From contig NZ_CP118166.1 of NCBI RefSeq assembly GCF_028748065.1, forward strand, positions 883,501-947,500: 64,000 nucleotides of DNA. Reading direction: 5' to 3'. The stretch comes from Hyphococcus flavus. GTDB taxonomy: Bacteria > Pseudomonadota > Alphaproteobacteria > Caulobacterales > Parvularculaceae. The notes below the pieces were generated by a model. It worked only from the letters and a program-made list of their open reading frames with translations. It had not been told where the DNA came from and searched no databases. The position numbers and the translations under genes were made by a program. Shown one piece after another: positions 7,813-16,575 of this stretch. Every line of letters begins with the position of its first letter. The first letter of the stretch is position 1.

Positions 7813-10776
7813 TTAAACGCTTAAAGCTTCGTCCAGAAATTCTTCAAGTTCCTGTTTGTGTTTGCTCATAAGGCCCGTCGCCGGCGAAGCGGCAGCATGA
7901 CGGCCCACATATTTCGGGCGCTTGTGCTTGGCGTCGATCTGATCAAGGGTCCACTCGAGATTCGGCTCCATAAAGAACCATGAGCCCATGTTTTTTGGCT
8001 CTTCCTGACACCAGATCATCTCCGCGTTCCGGAAACGCTGCAGCTCGTTGATAATCGAATGGGCCGGAAACGGATAAAACTGTTCGATGCGCAGAAGATA
8101 AACATTGTCAATTCCGCGCTTCTCGCGCTCTTCCAGCAGGTCGTAATAGACCTTTCCGGAACACATGACCACGCGCTTGATTTTGGAGTCCGCAACCAGC
8201 TTCACGGTCGAGCCCGGCTGCGATTCCGCATCATCCCATAACACACGATGAAAAGAGGAGCCCGGCCCCATTTCGGCCAGTGTCGATACGCATTTTTTGT
8301 GGCGCAGCAGTGACTTCGGCGTCATCAGGATCAACGGCTTGCGGAAATTGCGCCGCATTTGGCGACGCAGGATATGGAAATAATTCGCCGGCGTCGTGCA
8401 GTTCGCCACCTGCATGTTATCTTGTGCGCAAAGCTGCAAGAAACGCTCAAGCCGCGCCGAAGAGTGCTCGGGCCCCTGACCTTCATAACCATGCGGCAAT
8501 AAAAGAACGAGGCCGCACATTCTAAGCCACTTTCGCTCGCCCGAGGAAATGAACTGATCGACAATCACTTGCGCGCCATTCACGAAGTCACCGAACTGCC
8601 CTTCCCAGAGCACCAGAAATTTCGGGTTGGCTAAAGAGTATCCATACTCAAATCCCATCACCGCAAATTCGGAAAGGTTTGAGTCATGCACCTCGAATGT
8701 CGCATTGCCGTCTTCAAGGTGGCGCAACGGCGTGTAGGTTTTTTCTGTCTCCTGATCGATAAAGACAGCATGCCGCTGAGAAAACGTGCCGCGCCGGGAA
8801 TCCTGGCCGGAAAGACGCACGCCGAAACCATCCTGCAAAAGCGACCCGAATGCGAGCGCTTCAGCCGTCGCCCAATCAATGCCGGCGCCCTCGTCAATCG
8901 TCTTTTTCTTCTGCTGTAAAATGCGCGCGAGCGTTTTGTGAATGTTGAAATTCTTCGGATAGTGCGTAAGCGCAGCGCCGATGGTTTTCAGTTGATCGAG
9001 ATCAACGGCAGTGTCACCGCGCCGGTCATCGTCCACAGGAGGCACGAACCCAGACCACTGACCGTCGAGCCAGTCAGCCTTATTCGGTTTAAAAGCCTCG
9101 GCTGCGGCGAATTCATCATCCAAGAAGGTTCGGAATTTTGACGCCTCGTCAGAAACATCTTGTTCTGTGAGCGAACCTTCTCCAACAAGACGTTTCGCGT
9201 ACACTTCGCGCGTAGTCGCCAGCGCGCGTATTTTTTTATACATGCGCGGCTGGGTAAAATTCGGTTCATCGCCTTCGTTGTGTCCAAAGCGGCGATAACA
9301 GAACATATCGATGACGACATCAGCGCCAAATTTCTGTCGAAACTCCGTGGCGACTTTCGCCGCGTAAACCACCGCCTCCGGATCGTCGCCGTTGACGTGA
9401 AAAATCGGCGCCTCAACCATTTTAGCAACATCGGAAGGATATGGCGACGAACGCGCAAAGCGCGGACTGGTCGTAAAGCCGATCTGGTTGTTGACGATAA
9501 AATGGATGGTCCCGCCATTGCGATAACCGCGCAGACCTGAAAGCCCGAAACATTCTGCAACGATGCCTTGTCCTGCAAAAGCGGCGTCGCCGTGCAGCAG
9601 CAGCGGCAATACATGTGTGCGCGGCGCATCAAGATCTGGCGGTTCGATACGATCCTGTTTCGAGCGCGCCTTACCGAGCACGACCGGATTGACCGCCTCA
9701 AGATGAGATGGATTCGCCGTTAGCGAGAGGTGGACTTTATTGCCATCGAATTCTCGGTCTGATGAAGCCCCGAGGTGATATTTCACGTCACCTGAGCCGC
9801 CAACATCGTCAGGCGTCACCGAACCGCCCTGAAATTCATGGAAAATGTGATGGTAAGGTTTGCCCATCACTGCAGCGAGCACGTTCAGGCGGCCGCGATG
9901 CGGCATGCCGATGACAATCTCTTTAACGCCTAGGGCGCCGCCGCGTTTGATGATCTGCTCAAGCGCCGGAACCATGGACTCCGCACCATCGAGGCCAAAA
10001 CGCTTCGTACCCGTATATTTTGTGTTCAGAAAGTTTTCAAAACCCTCTGCCTCGACGAGCTTGTGAAAGATCGCGCGCTTGCCTTCGTTCGTGAAGGAAA
10101 TGTCCTTGTCCGGCCCTTCGATGCGATGCTGCATCCACGACTTTTGCGCCGGGTCGGTAATGTGCATGAATTCGACAGCGAAAGTACCGCAGTAGGTACG
10201 CCTCAAGATGCCGATAATTTCACGTAGGCTAGCGGTTTCAAGTCCAAGCACATTGTCGATGAAAATGGGGCGATCCATGTCCGCTTCGGTGAAGCCGAGC
10301 GATGCGGGATCAAGTTCCGGGTGCACCGTCTGGTTCTGGAGGCCCAACGGATCAAGATCAGCGATCAGGTGTCCGCGAATTCGATAAGCGCGGATTAGCA
10401 TCAGCGCGCGCAGAGAGTCCTTGGTCGCCTGCTGTATCTCATCTGCGGTTGCCGCCGGCGCACGTTTTTCTATCTTAGACTTGAGCTGCGGTTCCAGCGA
10501 GGCCCAATCGCCATCAAGCGCCGCCGTCAGTTCGCCATTGACCTTGGGCGGCCAGTCTTTGCGCTCCCAGCTCGGCCCCTGGTCACTCGAGTGGTCGCCT
10601 CCAGCATCCGGATCATTTTCGAAGAATCGCCGCCAGTCCTCAGATACCGATCCAGGGTCCGCTAAAAACCGCGCATGCTGCGCTTCGAGATAGCGTGCGT
10701 TCGATCCCGATAGTGCTGTGTGAGTGTCAGGCTTTGATTGAGCCTGATCTGCAGGGTCGTTGCCGTCCTTGGCCAT
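7813..10776 (-). CDS. sucA: 2-oxoglutarate dehydrogenase E1 component
   Basis: A 987-residue thiamine-diphosphate enzyme that decarboxylates 2-oxoglutarate and succinylates the E2 lipoyl arm. The N-terminal binding segment GSNARYLEAQHARF begins near residue 25. GMPHRGRLNVLAAV and GDAAFAGQGIVAE carry the substrate- and ThDP/Mg-binding residues, and RRFGHNEGDEP is also conserved. Length is that of a typical alphaproteobacterial SucA. The 104-base gap to sucD contains repeats of the TTAACGA type (10849-10872), a possible control region but not a clear promoter. Confidence 0.97.
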   Translation of the reverse strand: MAKDGNDPADQAQSKPDTHTALSGSNARYLEAQHARFLADPGSVSEDWRRFFENDPDAGGDHSSDQGPSWERKDWPPKVNGELTAALDGDWASLEPQLKSKIEKRAPAATADEIQQATKDSLRALMLIRAYRIRGHLIADLDPLGLQNQTVHPELDPASLGFTEADMDRPIFIDNVLGLETASLREIIGILRRTYCGTFAVEFMHITDPAQKSWMQHRIEGPDKDISFTNEGKRAIFHKLVEAEGFENFLNTKYTGTKRFGLDGAESMVPALEQIIKRGGALGVKEIVIGMPHRGRLNVLAAVMGKPYHHIFHEFQGGSVTPDDVGGSGDVKYHLGASSDREFDGNKVHLSLTANPSHLEAVNPVVLGKARSKQDRIEPPDLDAPRTHVLPLLLHGDAAFAGQGIVAECFGLSGLRGYRNGGTIHFIVNNQIGFTTSPRFARSSPYPSDVAKMVEAPIFHVNGDDPEAVVYAAKVATEFRQKFGADVVIDMFCYRRFGHNEGDEPNFTQPRMYKKIRALATTREVYAKRLVGEGSLTEQDVSDEASKFRTFLDDEFAAAEAFKPNKADWLDGQWSGFVPPVDDDRRGDTAVDLDQLKTIGAALTHYPKNFNIHKTLARILQQKKKTIDEGAGIDWATAEALAFGSLLQDGFGVRLSGQDSRRGTFSQRHAVFIDQETEKTYTPLRHLEDGNATFEVHDSNLSEFAVMGFEYGYSLANPKFLVLWEGQFGDFVNGAQVIVDQFISSGERKWLRMCGLVLLLPHGYEGQGPEHSSARLERFLQLCAQDNMQVANCTTPANYFHILRRQMRRNFRKPLILMTPKSLLRHKKCVSTLAEMGPGSSFHRVLWDDAESQPGSTVKLVADSKIKRVVMCSGKVYYDLLEEREKRGIDNVYLLRIEQFYPFPAHSIINELQRFRNAEMIWCQEEPKNMGSWFFMEPNLEWTLDQIDAKHKRPKYVGRHAAASPATGLMSKHKQELEEFLDEALSV

Positions 10777-10880
10777 TACTTTAGTCCGTCATTACGCCGC
10801 GCCTGACGCTTATGGTTCTAGATACGCCAACCGCTGCGCGATTCAATCATTAACGAACGATCAATTAACGATAAAACCGT

Positions 10881-11792
10881 TTATTTTTTGAGAAGTTCCA
10901 GCAATGTCCGCCCCATTGCCGCAGGTGTTGGCGAGACGGCGATTCCGGCCGCGTTCATCGCCTCGATCTTGGCTGCCGCTGTGTCGTCAGCGCCGGAAAC
11001 AAGCGCGCCCGCATGGCCCATGCGCCGTCCCGGCGGCGCCGTGACGCCGGCAATGAAGCCAACAGTCGGCTTTTTGATCTTGTGGTTCGCCAGAAACTTC
11101 GCCGCATCGGCCTCTGCAGAGCCGCCTATCTCGCCGATCATGATGATCGACTGGGTCTCGTCATCGTGAAGGAACATGTCGAGAATCTCGATGAAATCGG
11201 TGCCCTTCACCGGGTCGCCGCCAATGCCGACGCAGGTCGACTGGCCGAGGCCCGCCATGGTCGTCTGGTGCACCGCCTCATAGGTCAGCGTGCCAGAACG
11301 CGAGATCACACCCACGTGACCCTTGCGGTGGATGTGGCCCGGCATGATCCCTATCTTGCATTCATCCGGCGTAATCACGCCCGGACAGTTAGGTCCGACG
11401 AGCCGCGTCTTTGAGCCGTCAAGCGCGCGCTTGACCTTGACCATATCCTGAACCGGAATGCCCTCGGTAATGCAGATTGCGAGCGGAATTTCAGCCGCGA
11501 CCGCTTCAAGAATGGAATCCGCCGCGAAGGGGGGCGGCACATAAATCACCGTTGCATTCGCGCCGGTTTTTTCTCTTGCTTCCGCCACGGTATCGAACAC
11601 GGGCAGCGTCGCGCCCTTCGCCTCGGCCGGGGCCGCCTCGCCAGCCGCCCACGTCATGCCGCCTTTGCCCGGCGTCACGCCGCCGACCATTTTCGTCCCA
11701 TAGGCGATGGCTTGTTCCGTATGGAAGGTGCCCGTATTGCCCGTGAGGCCCTGGCAGATGACTTTGGTGTTCTTGTCGATAAGAATGGACAT
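10881..11792 (-). CDS. sucD: Succinyl-CoA synthetase (ADP-forming), alpha subunit
   Basis: A 303-residue subunit that binds CoA and carries the phosphohistidine. The Rossmann-type N-terminal part starts with [30 protein letters not shown] and [15 protein letters not shown] are conserved blocks, and [13 protein letters not shown] holds the phosphorylated His. It makes GTP/ATP and succinate together with SucC. In most alphaproteobacteria sucC and sucD are adjacent; here the beta subunit lies 2.5 kb upstream with three other genes between. Confidence 0.97.
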   Translation of the reverse strand: MSILIDKNTKVICQGLTGNTGTFHTEQAIAYGTKMVGGVTPGKGGMTWAAGEAAPAEAKGATLPVFDTVAEAREKTGANATVIYVPPPFAADSILEAVAAEIPLAICITEGIPVQDMVKVKRALDGSKTRLVGPNCPGVITPDECKIGIMPGHIHRKGHVGVISRSGTLTYEAVHQTTMAGLGQSTCVGIGGDPVKGTDFIEILDMFLHDDETQSIIMIGEIGGSAEADAAKFLANHKIKKPTVGFIAGVTAPPGRRMGHAGALVSGADDTAAAKIEAMNAAGIAVSPTPAAMGRTLLELLKK

Positions 11793-12032
11793 TTTGCAGG
11801 CTCTCCGGCGAGCGTTGGCGGGTGAATTTCGCTGGTCTTAACGGCGCCGCAATGAAGGGGCAACCGTTTCACGACAAATCCTTCAGCCTCGGGAAAACAT
11901 TATCGGCTGGAAAATCAACCCTATGGCCGGCCGCTAAGAAACTGTCACGAATCCGTCGTTACAGCGCAACATATCTTTGCGAGAGAGCGCCACGCTTTGA
12001 CCGAGTGTATAAAGCCCTCCCGACTTATGATC

Positions 12033-12061
12033 CCGCGCGGGCGCTGCTCGCGCGGTTTTTT
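12033..12061 (+). terminator. Orphan plus-strand intrinsic terminator
   Basis: Arms CCGCGCG (12033-12039) and CGCGCGG (12049-12055) enclose a 9-base loop and are followed directly by six T residues. The T run is on the plus strand, yet every gene for several kilobases on either side is on the minus strand. It therefore does not end a recognised gene. It could mark the 3' end of a small RNA transcribed within 11,793-12,055, or stop antisense transcription. No clear sigma-70 promoter was identified upstream. Confidence 0.6.
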
Positions 12062-12071
12062 ATCCGGTTTT

Positions 12072-12458
12072 TTATTCAGCGCCCTTGAGCGTGGGCAAGT
12101 CTCGCTTTGTTCGCTCGTTTTCATGAGCGCCGGTATTCAGCGTGCCGGCATTTTCGATCATCATGATCCAGCATTCTTTGTCGGCGACCGGCATATGCTC
12201 GACGCCGGCGGGAACGACGATAAAATCGCCCTCCGCCAGCGAGACATCGCGATCGCGGAACCGCATGGTGAACGCGCCTTTCACCACATAAAACGCCTCC
12301 TCGACGCCGTCATGATGATGCCATTCGAACGCACCTTCGATTTTGGCGAGCCGCACATCCTGACCGTTGACGTTGGCCGCAATATGCGGAGACCAGTGCT
12401 CATCGATCTGATCAAAGGCTTTCCGGATATTGAGTTTGCCGATAGCGGGTCTGGTCAT
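12072..12458 (-). CDS. Cupin-domain protein
   Basis: A 128-residue single-domain cupin. Motif 1 is visible as G-A-F-E-W-H-H-H-D-G-V-E-E-A-F-Y-V, giving the metal-binding His and Glu residues; motif 2 is D-F-I-V-V-P-A-G-V-E-H-M-P. The open frame extends further upstream, but ATG at 12456-12458 (MTRPAIGKLN) begins the recognisable domain, has a purine-rich GAAG upstream and avoids a long overlap with the thioesterase gene. Members of this group are often annotated mannose-6-phosphate-isomerase-like; the substrate is unknown. Only one base separates it from the thioesterase gene. Confidence 0.85.
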   Translation of the reverse strand: MTRPAIGKLNIRKAFDQIDEHWSPHIAANVNGQDVRLAKIEGAFEWHHHDGVEEAFYVVKGAFTMRFRDRDVSLAEGDFIVVPAGVEHMPVADKECWIMMIENAGTLNTGAHENERTKRDLPTLKGAE

Positions 12459-12459
12459 C

Positions 12460-12885
12460 TCAGCTTCTTTCCGGCGACGTTTTCTCAAAGGCGACAACGC
12501 GCTCGATAAAATCCGACGGCAGAGGCGACGTGTCCTGTGTCCCCCGCTCGGCATGAACATAGGTCAGCGCGCCCTCGGTCAGCAATTCTTCGTTCCTGAA
12601 AATCGCCATCGCCACGGTCATCGATTTGTTGCCAAGCCGCGCGCAGCGCGCGCCGACCTCGAGTTCATCATCGAACTTTGCCGATCCGCGAAAGTCGGCG
12701 TTCGCGTTGACCGTATAGAATTCGAGAATGTTATCACCCTGATAGCCGAGCGCGCGCATATATTCCGTAATGCCGACGTCAAAATAGAGAAAATAGTTGA
12801 CGTTGAAGACGATCCCTTGCGGATCGCACTCGCCCCAGCGCACGCGCAGAGGATGAAGGAAAGTAAAGGCTGTTTTCTCGCTCAT
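12460..12885 (-). CDS. Hot-dog fold acyl-CoA thioesterase, YbgC/FadM type
   Basis: A 141-residue hot-dog thioesterase. The family active-site region is R-W-G-E-C-D-P-Q-G-I-V-F-N-V-N-Y-F-L-Y-F-D near residues 16-36, with the conserved Asp followed by G-x-V-x-N-x-x-Y. It hydrolyses a small acyl- or aroyl-CoA in the cytoplasm; specificity cannot be read. It is next to the cupin gene on the same strand and the two probably form a unit. Confidence 0.88.
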   Translation of the reverse strand: MSEKTAFTFLHPLRVRWGECDPQGIVFNVNYFLYFDVGITEYMRALGYQGDNILEFYTVNANADFRGSAKFDDELEVGARCARLGNKSMTVAMAIFRNEELLTEGALTYVHAERGTQDTSPLPSDFIERVVAFEKTSPERS

Positions 12886-13350
12886 GTCTTTTTGTTGACC
12901 TCAACCATCCCGTTTGTAAAGGGCGCGCCGGCAAGAGCTGAAAATGTACTGAAACGATGGGGCTCGCCTCTGCTTTAACTCTTTCATTACAACGCGTTCA
13001 GCCAATTGTTGTACAACTCCATCCAAAAAATTTCGTACAACTTTTTCTCCTTTTCAAACGTCGCCACCCCCGCGCGAGAGCGGACACAAAATGACGCGCG
13101 CGTATTCGCAGGTTCTACGCTACTTCATCCGAACCCGGACTTGCTGTGAAGTATAAGACAGCCCTGAAAGTGGGGGATAACCTTCCACCAACACTGGGAA
13201 ATATTGAAGAATTCAACAGATATGTTGTAAAATTTTTGACCGGGTTCGCGTTATTGGGGTGCGGAATCACCGAAGTAATCATTGCCACTCAGATGCACTC
13301 GAACGAGAGCGCCTAATTCATGTTCGAAGTAGGGAGGCATTGGGTTATTC
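12886..13350. other. Intergenic region, 465 bp, with a weak small ORF
   Basis: This stretch lies between the thioesterase gene and the hypothetical membrane-protein gene. It is lower in G+C than its surroundings. The one item of interest is a plus-strand GTG ORF at 13,146-13,316 (56 codons) whose predicted product has a hydrophobic C-terminal half (V-K-F-L-T-G-F-A-L-L-G). There is no convincing ribosome-binding site. No terminator, tRNA or attachment-site repeat was seen. Confidence 0.5.
13146..13316 (+). CDS. Possible 56-residue membrane-anchored small protein (weak)
   Basis: GTG-initiated open frame ending TAA at 13,314-13,316. The translation has a basic start (VKYKTALKVG), a middle containing N-I-E-E-F-N-R-Y-V-V, and one hydrophobic segment from about residue 31 to 48. 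It is the only open frame of note in an otherwise empty region next to a hypothetical gene of similar base composition. No Shine-Dalgarno sequence is evident and no family is recognised. It could equally be chance. Confidence 0.25.
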   Translation: MKYKTALKVGDNLPPTLGNIEEFNRYVVKFLTGFALLGCGITEVIIATQMHSNESA

Positions 13351-14280
13351 TTAATTCAAGACACTTGCGGTCAGCACCTTAGATTGATCTCGCAAATCAA
13401 TAAACCGTTGCATCATTTGGCTTCGTTTACGCTTATCAAACGAAACTATATTTACAGCATTGACTTCGTCATAATTACCGACAGCGAGATCACCGTAAAT
13501 TCCAAAATTATTTTCTTTCGCGTCTTCTATCTCAAGGAATAATAACTCAACACCGAGTTGAAGTTGCCTATGGAGACTTTCTTTACATTGATCCTCTAAA
13601 TCCTGAAGCTGGTCCATGGACTTCAACAAAAACACCCGCCTGACATTCTTTGGATAAAGAGTCGGAAAATCAAACAAGAAATATCGGGCAACGTTATCCA
13701 CCTGCCCTCTACAAGCGGTATCCAAGTCTTTTGGCGTTGTAGTAGCAAAATACGTCCCACCCCTCTGCATTGTAATTTCACAAAATCGACGCATCAAAGA
13801 AAACGCTTCGCTTTGCATAATTCTAAGTTCTTGTGTTTCCAGAGCATCGACAACGTCTCGCACCGCATCCAGTTCGGAACTACCACCCTCTCGAGCGCGT
13901 AGAGATTCGCAATATGACAGCCAAAATGCGTCATCAAACTCGCTTCCTCCAAAAAAACCCGCACGCATAACACGATCAGTTATTGCAACGTCTTTCGTGT
14001 TGACGGCTTTCATGAGGGCGGAAGTATCATCATTTGACTTCCTGAACTCACCCAACATCGATTTTACTTCGTTGTTCTCAATGATGTAGTTCAACCATAG
14101 AGCGCTAAGCGAAGTCGCCATCAGGCCAAGACTCCATGGGCGAGTGTTTGCACCACCCAAATCCAACGCTTCGAGCAGAGCGGCCAATACAGCCGTCACA
14201 AGCCCTACATATGGAATCGCTTTTACCAGAAAGGTTCTAATTTCTTTCTTGGGAAGCTTTTGTTTGTGAGCAGGCTTCAT
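13351..14280 (-). CDS. Hypothetical membrane protein interrupting the suc cluster
   Basis: No family recognised. The product has about 309 residues from the ATG at 14,278-14,280 (MKPAHKQKLP); an in-frame TTG at 14,305-14,307 is an alternative start. Two hydrophobic segments lie near the N-terminus (AIPYVGLVTAVLAALLEAL and LGLMATSLSALWLNYI). A long soluble, charged C-terminal part follows, with LLKSMDQLQDLEDQCKESL as a possible helix. It begins 46 bases after sucC ends, so it may be read from the sucC promoter. Codon use is AT-richer than its neighbours, which suggests acquisition. Confidence 0.75.
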   Translation of the reverse strand: MKPAHKQKLPKKEIRTFLVKAIPYVGLVTAVLAALLEALDLGGANTRPWSLGLMATSLSALWLNYIIENNEVKSMLGEFRKSNDDTSALMKAVNTKDVAITDRVMRAGFFGGSEFDDAFWLSYCESLRAREGGSSELDAVRDVVDALETQELRIMQSEAFSLMRRFCEITMQRGGTYFATTTPKDLDTACRGQVDNVARYFLFDFPTLYPKNVRRVFLLKSMDQLQDLEDQCKESLHRQLQLGVELLFLEIEDAKENNFGIYGDLAVGNYDEVNAVNIVSFDKRKRSQMMQRFIDLRDQSKVLTASVLN

Positions 14281-14325
14281 GTATGTCTTGAACCAAATTC
14301 CAGACAAGCCGTTAGATGGCTAACA

Positions 14326-15519
14326 TCACCCCTGAACCGCCTTCACCACCTTCTGCGCCGCGTCTTCTAGGTCGTCGGCGGGCGTGATTTTGAGGCCGGA
14401 GTTGGCGAGAATTTCTTTCCCCTTCTCCACATTGGTGCCTTCAAGGCGCACCACCAGCGGGTCGTCGAGGCCGACTTCTTTCACCGCTGCGACGATGCCT
14501 TCGGCAATCACATCGCATTGCATAATGCCGCCGAAAATATTGACGAGAATGCCTTTCACCGCCGGGTCCGTCGTGATGATCTTGAACGCCTCGGTGACTT
14601 TTTCTTTCGTGGCGCCGCCGCCCACATCGAGGAAGTTCGCCGGCTCGGCGCCGTAATGCTTGATGATGTCCATGGTCGACATGGCGAGACCGGCGCCGTT
14701 CACCATACAGCCGATATTGCCGTCGAGCTTGACGTAAGACAGATCGAATTCCGACGCTTTTAACTCCATCGGGTCTTCTTCCGACTTGTCGCGCATTTCG
14801 AGAATGTTCTCATGACGGAATAAAGCGTTCGGATCGAACCCGACTTTCGCGTCGAGCACCAACAGGTCGCCGGTCTTGGTCACGATCAATGGATTGATTT
14901 CCAAAAGGCTCATGTCCTTTTCGACAAACGCTTTATAGAGCGTCGGGATGAGCTTGCCGCATTGTTTCGCTGTTGCGCCTTTAAGGCCAAGCGCCTGTGC
15001 GATGCGCCGCGCATGGTGCGGCATGCAGCCGGTGGCCGGGTCGATTTGAACGGTGATGATTTTTTCAGGCGTTTCTTCGGCCACTTCCTCGATATTCATG
15101 CCGCCCTCGGTGGAGGCGATGAAGGCAATGCGGCCCGTGCCGCGATCAACCAGCGCAGAGAGATAAAGCTCGGTCTCAATGTCCGAACCGTTTTCGATAT
15201 AAATGCGACCCACCTGTTTGCCCTCGGCCCCGGTCTGTTTCGTGACCAGCGTCGCGCCAAGCATCTGCTTTGCAAATTCGGCCGCTTCCTCCGGCGACTT
15301 CGCCAGACGAACGCCGCCGCCCTCGCCCGCTGATGCTTCCTTGAACTTGCCTTTGCCGCGCCCGCCGGCGTGAATCTGCGCCTTCACCACGTAAAGCGGG
15401 CCCGGCAATTCCTTCGCGGCTTTTTCGGCCTCGTTGGCGGCCAGAACCGCACGGCCTTCGGAGACGGGCGCGCCGAATTCTTTCAAAAGACGTTTGGCCT
15501 GATATTCGTGGATGTTCAT
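14326..15519 (-). CDS. sucC: Succinyl-CoA synthetase (ADP-forming), beta subunit
   Basis: A 397-residue ATP-grasp subunit that binds the nucleotide and succinate. It begins [19 protein letters not shown], the usual family start. [16 protein letters not shown] lies in the ATP-grasp region, [20 protein letters not shown] binds metal, and [15 protein letters not shown] and [14 protein letters not shown] form the C-terminal CoA-ligase-like part. It is on the same strand as sucD, sucA, sucB and lpdA but separated from sucD by about 2.5 kb. Confidence 0.97.
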   Translation of the reverse strand: MNIHEYQAKRLLKEFGAPVSEGRAVLAANEAEKAAKELPGPLYVVKAQIHAGGRGKGKFKEASAGEGGGVRLAKSPEEAAEFAKQMLGATLVTKQTGAEGKQVGRIYIENGSDIETELYLSALVDRGTGRIAFIASTEGGMNIEEVAEETPEKIITVQIDPATGCMPHHARRIAQALGLKGATAKQCGKLIPTLYKAFVEKDMSLLEINPLIVTKTGDLLVLDAKVGFDPNALFRHENILEMRDKSEEDPMELKASEFDLSYVKLDGNIGCMVNGAGLAMSTMDIIKHYGAEPANFLDVGGGATKEKVTEAFKIITTDPAVKGILVNIFGGIMQCDVIAEGIVAAVKEVGLDDPLVVRLEGTNVEKGKEILANSGLKITPADDLEDAAQKVVKAVQG

Positions 15520-15629
15520 GGAAAGGCTCCGTTGGGCAGGTGGCGATACGCCCGCTTATACAAGCGCCGCCCGGCGAAACAACCGTCTCTGCATTCACGG
15601 CGCCCGGCCAAGGAAGCGATCCCCGGCGC

Positions 15630-16181
15630 CTACTTCAATGACGCGAGGTGATCTTTGATCCGCGCCTTATATTCCTGAAAAAACGCCTCATGGGTTGACC
15701 AGAATGGTTTCGGCGTCTCGCCCGACATCTTATCCGCCATGATATCAAGATGCGTATGCCAGCCCGCGCACGATCCAAGAAAATGCTCGGCGGGAATTTC
15801 GCCGCGCTGGATCAGCTCCAGCTTCACCTTGCCGTTTTGTTCGCTCAGGCGGAATTCGATTTCATTGCTCCCCTCCGGCGACGGCCACCAGATCACGAGA
15901 CGGTGCGGCGGCTCGCAGGCGGTCACATCCACATCAAAGGAAACGCCATTGTCCATTTCCTTGTACTTTTCCGGAATGGTCTCTTCATGCGGCGTCAGGT
16001 TTTTGTGTTGAAACTCAAACTTGATGGTCTCGCCTGCACGCTGGACGTCACCGCCGCCGCAAAGCCATTGGGCGCGCTTTTCGCCCTCGGCAATCCACGC
16101 CCATGCCCGCTCGATATCGCCGGGAAGCTCCCGCACGAAGTAAAGCGAACCGTCTTCGAGAACTTCTCCGTATTTATTCAT
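15630..16181 (-). CDS. SRPBCC (AHSA1/START-like) protein paired with ArsR regulator
   Basis: A protein of about 183 residues with the AHSA1-type SRPBCC fold: R-E-L-P-G-D-I-E-R-A-W-A-W-I near the start, then F-x-V-D-V-T-A-C-E-P-P-H-R-L-V-I-W-W and a C-terminal G-W-H-T-H-L-D-I-M. Such proteins have a hydrophobic ligand pocket and unknown substrates. The ATG at 16,179-16,181 overlaps the end of the ArsR gene by 8 bases (an ATG six bases upstream is also possible). The pair ArsR-SRPBCC is a common two-gene operon, so this gene is probably controlled by the palindrome at 16,511. Confidence 0.85.
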   Translation of the reverse strand: MNKYGEVLEDGSLYFVRELPGDIERAWAWIAEGEKRAQWLCGGGDVQRAGETIKFEFQHKNLTPHEETIPEKYKEMDNGVSFDVDVTACEPPHRLVIWWPSPEGSNEIEFRLSEQNGKVKLELIQRGEIPAEHFLGSCAGWHTHLDIMADKMSGETPKPFWSTHEAFFQEYKARIKDHLASLK

Positions 16182-16521
16182 CCTCAATCTCCTTTTTCAT
16201 CAGCGTCTCGAGGCGGTTGAGCCGCGCGTTCCAGAATTTCCGCTGGGCGTCGAACCATGCGGCGGTTTCCTCAATCGGCGCCGGATTGGCGATGACGAGA
16301 TGTTCGCGCCCCTCACGGCGGCGGCGCACCAGCCCCGCCCGTTCCAGCGTCTTCACATGTTTCGAGACGGCGTTGAGCGACATATCGAAAGGCTTTGCGA
16401 GATCTGTGACCCGGCGCTCGCCCTCGCCCAGCGCCGCCAGGATCGCCCGCCGCGTTGGATCGGCAAGCGCAACAAGAACGCCGTCAAGCGTTATATCATC
16501 CGTAGCATGATATTCAACCAT
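16174..16521 (-). CDS. ArsR-family winged-helix transcriptional repressor
   Basis: A 115-residue regulator beginning MVEYHATDD. The segment LADPTRRAILAALGEGE and then DMSLNAVSKHVKTLERAGLV form the helix-turn-helix and recognition helix, and RRRREGREHL is the wing. No metal-binding ELCVCDL-type site is present, so this belongs to the non-metal ArsR group typically paired with SRPBCC proteins. The start is chosen because the family begins at this motif and because a promoter places the transcript start at or next to this ATG. The longer open frame upstream runs through the promoter. Confidence 0.9.
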   Translation of the reverse strand: MVEYHATDDITLDGVLVALADPTRRAILAALGEGERRVTDLAKPFDMSLNAVSKHVKTLERAGLVRRRREGREHLVIANPAPIEETAAWFDAQRKFWNARLNRLETLMKKEIEDE

Positions 16522-16532
16522 ATAGTTGAATA
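16511..16532 (-). promoter_or_regulatory. Palindromic operator over the ArsR start codon
   Basis: Perfect 8-bp inverted repeat, TATTCAAC at 16,511-16,518 and GTTGAATA at 16,525-16,532, with a 6-base centre that contains the ATG of the ArsR gene. It overlaps the -10 element at 16,529-16,534. Binding here would block RNA polymerase, so autorepression of the ArsR-SRPBCC operon is the likely role. Confidence 0.7.
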
Positions 16533-16557
16533 TATGAATGTGAAGCCAGCATGTAAA
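16529..16557 (-). promoter_or_regulatory. Sigma-70-like promoter of ArsR-SRPBCC, probably leaderless
   Basis: Read on the minus strand: -35 TTTACA (16,552-16,557), a spacer of exactly 17 bases, and -10 TATATT (16,529-16,534). The start codon lies only 7 bases after the -10, which would put the transcript start at or within a base or two of the ATG, giving a leaderless mRNA. There is no Shine-Dalgarno sequence before this ATG, consistent with that reading. Confidence 0.6.
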
Positions 16558-16575
16558 GAGCGATCTCAAAGAAGA

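Noticed and set aside
7103-7816. 237-codon plus-strand frame opposite sucB
   Set aside because: Shadow of the Ala/Glu-rich linkers and lipoyl domains; Ser/Ala-rich translation with no motif.
12886-14325. Possible prophage or integrative element in the suc cluster
   Set aside because: No integrase, transposase, tRNA or flanking direct repeats were found; only a composition shift and an unknown gene remain.
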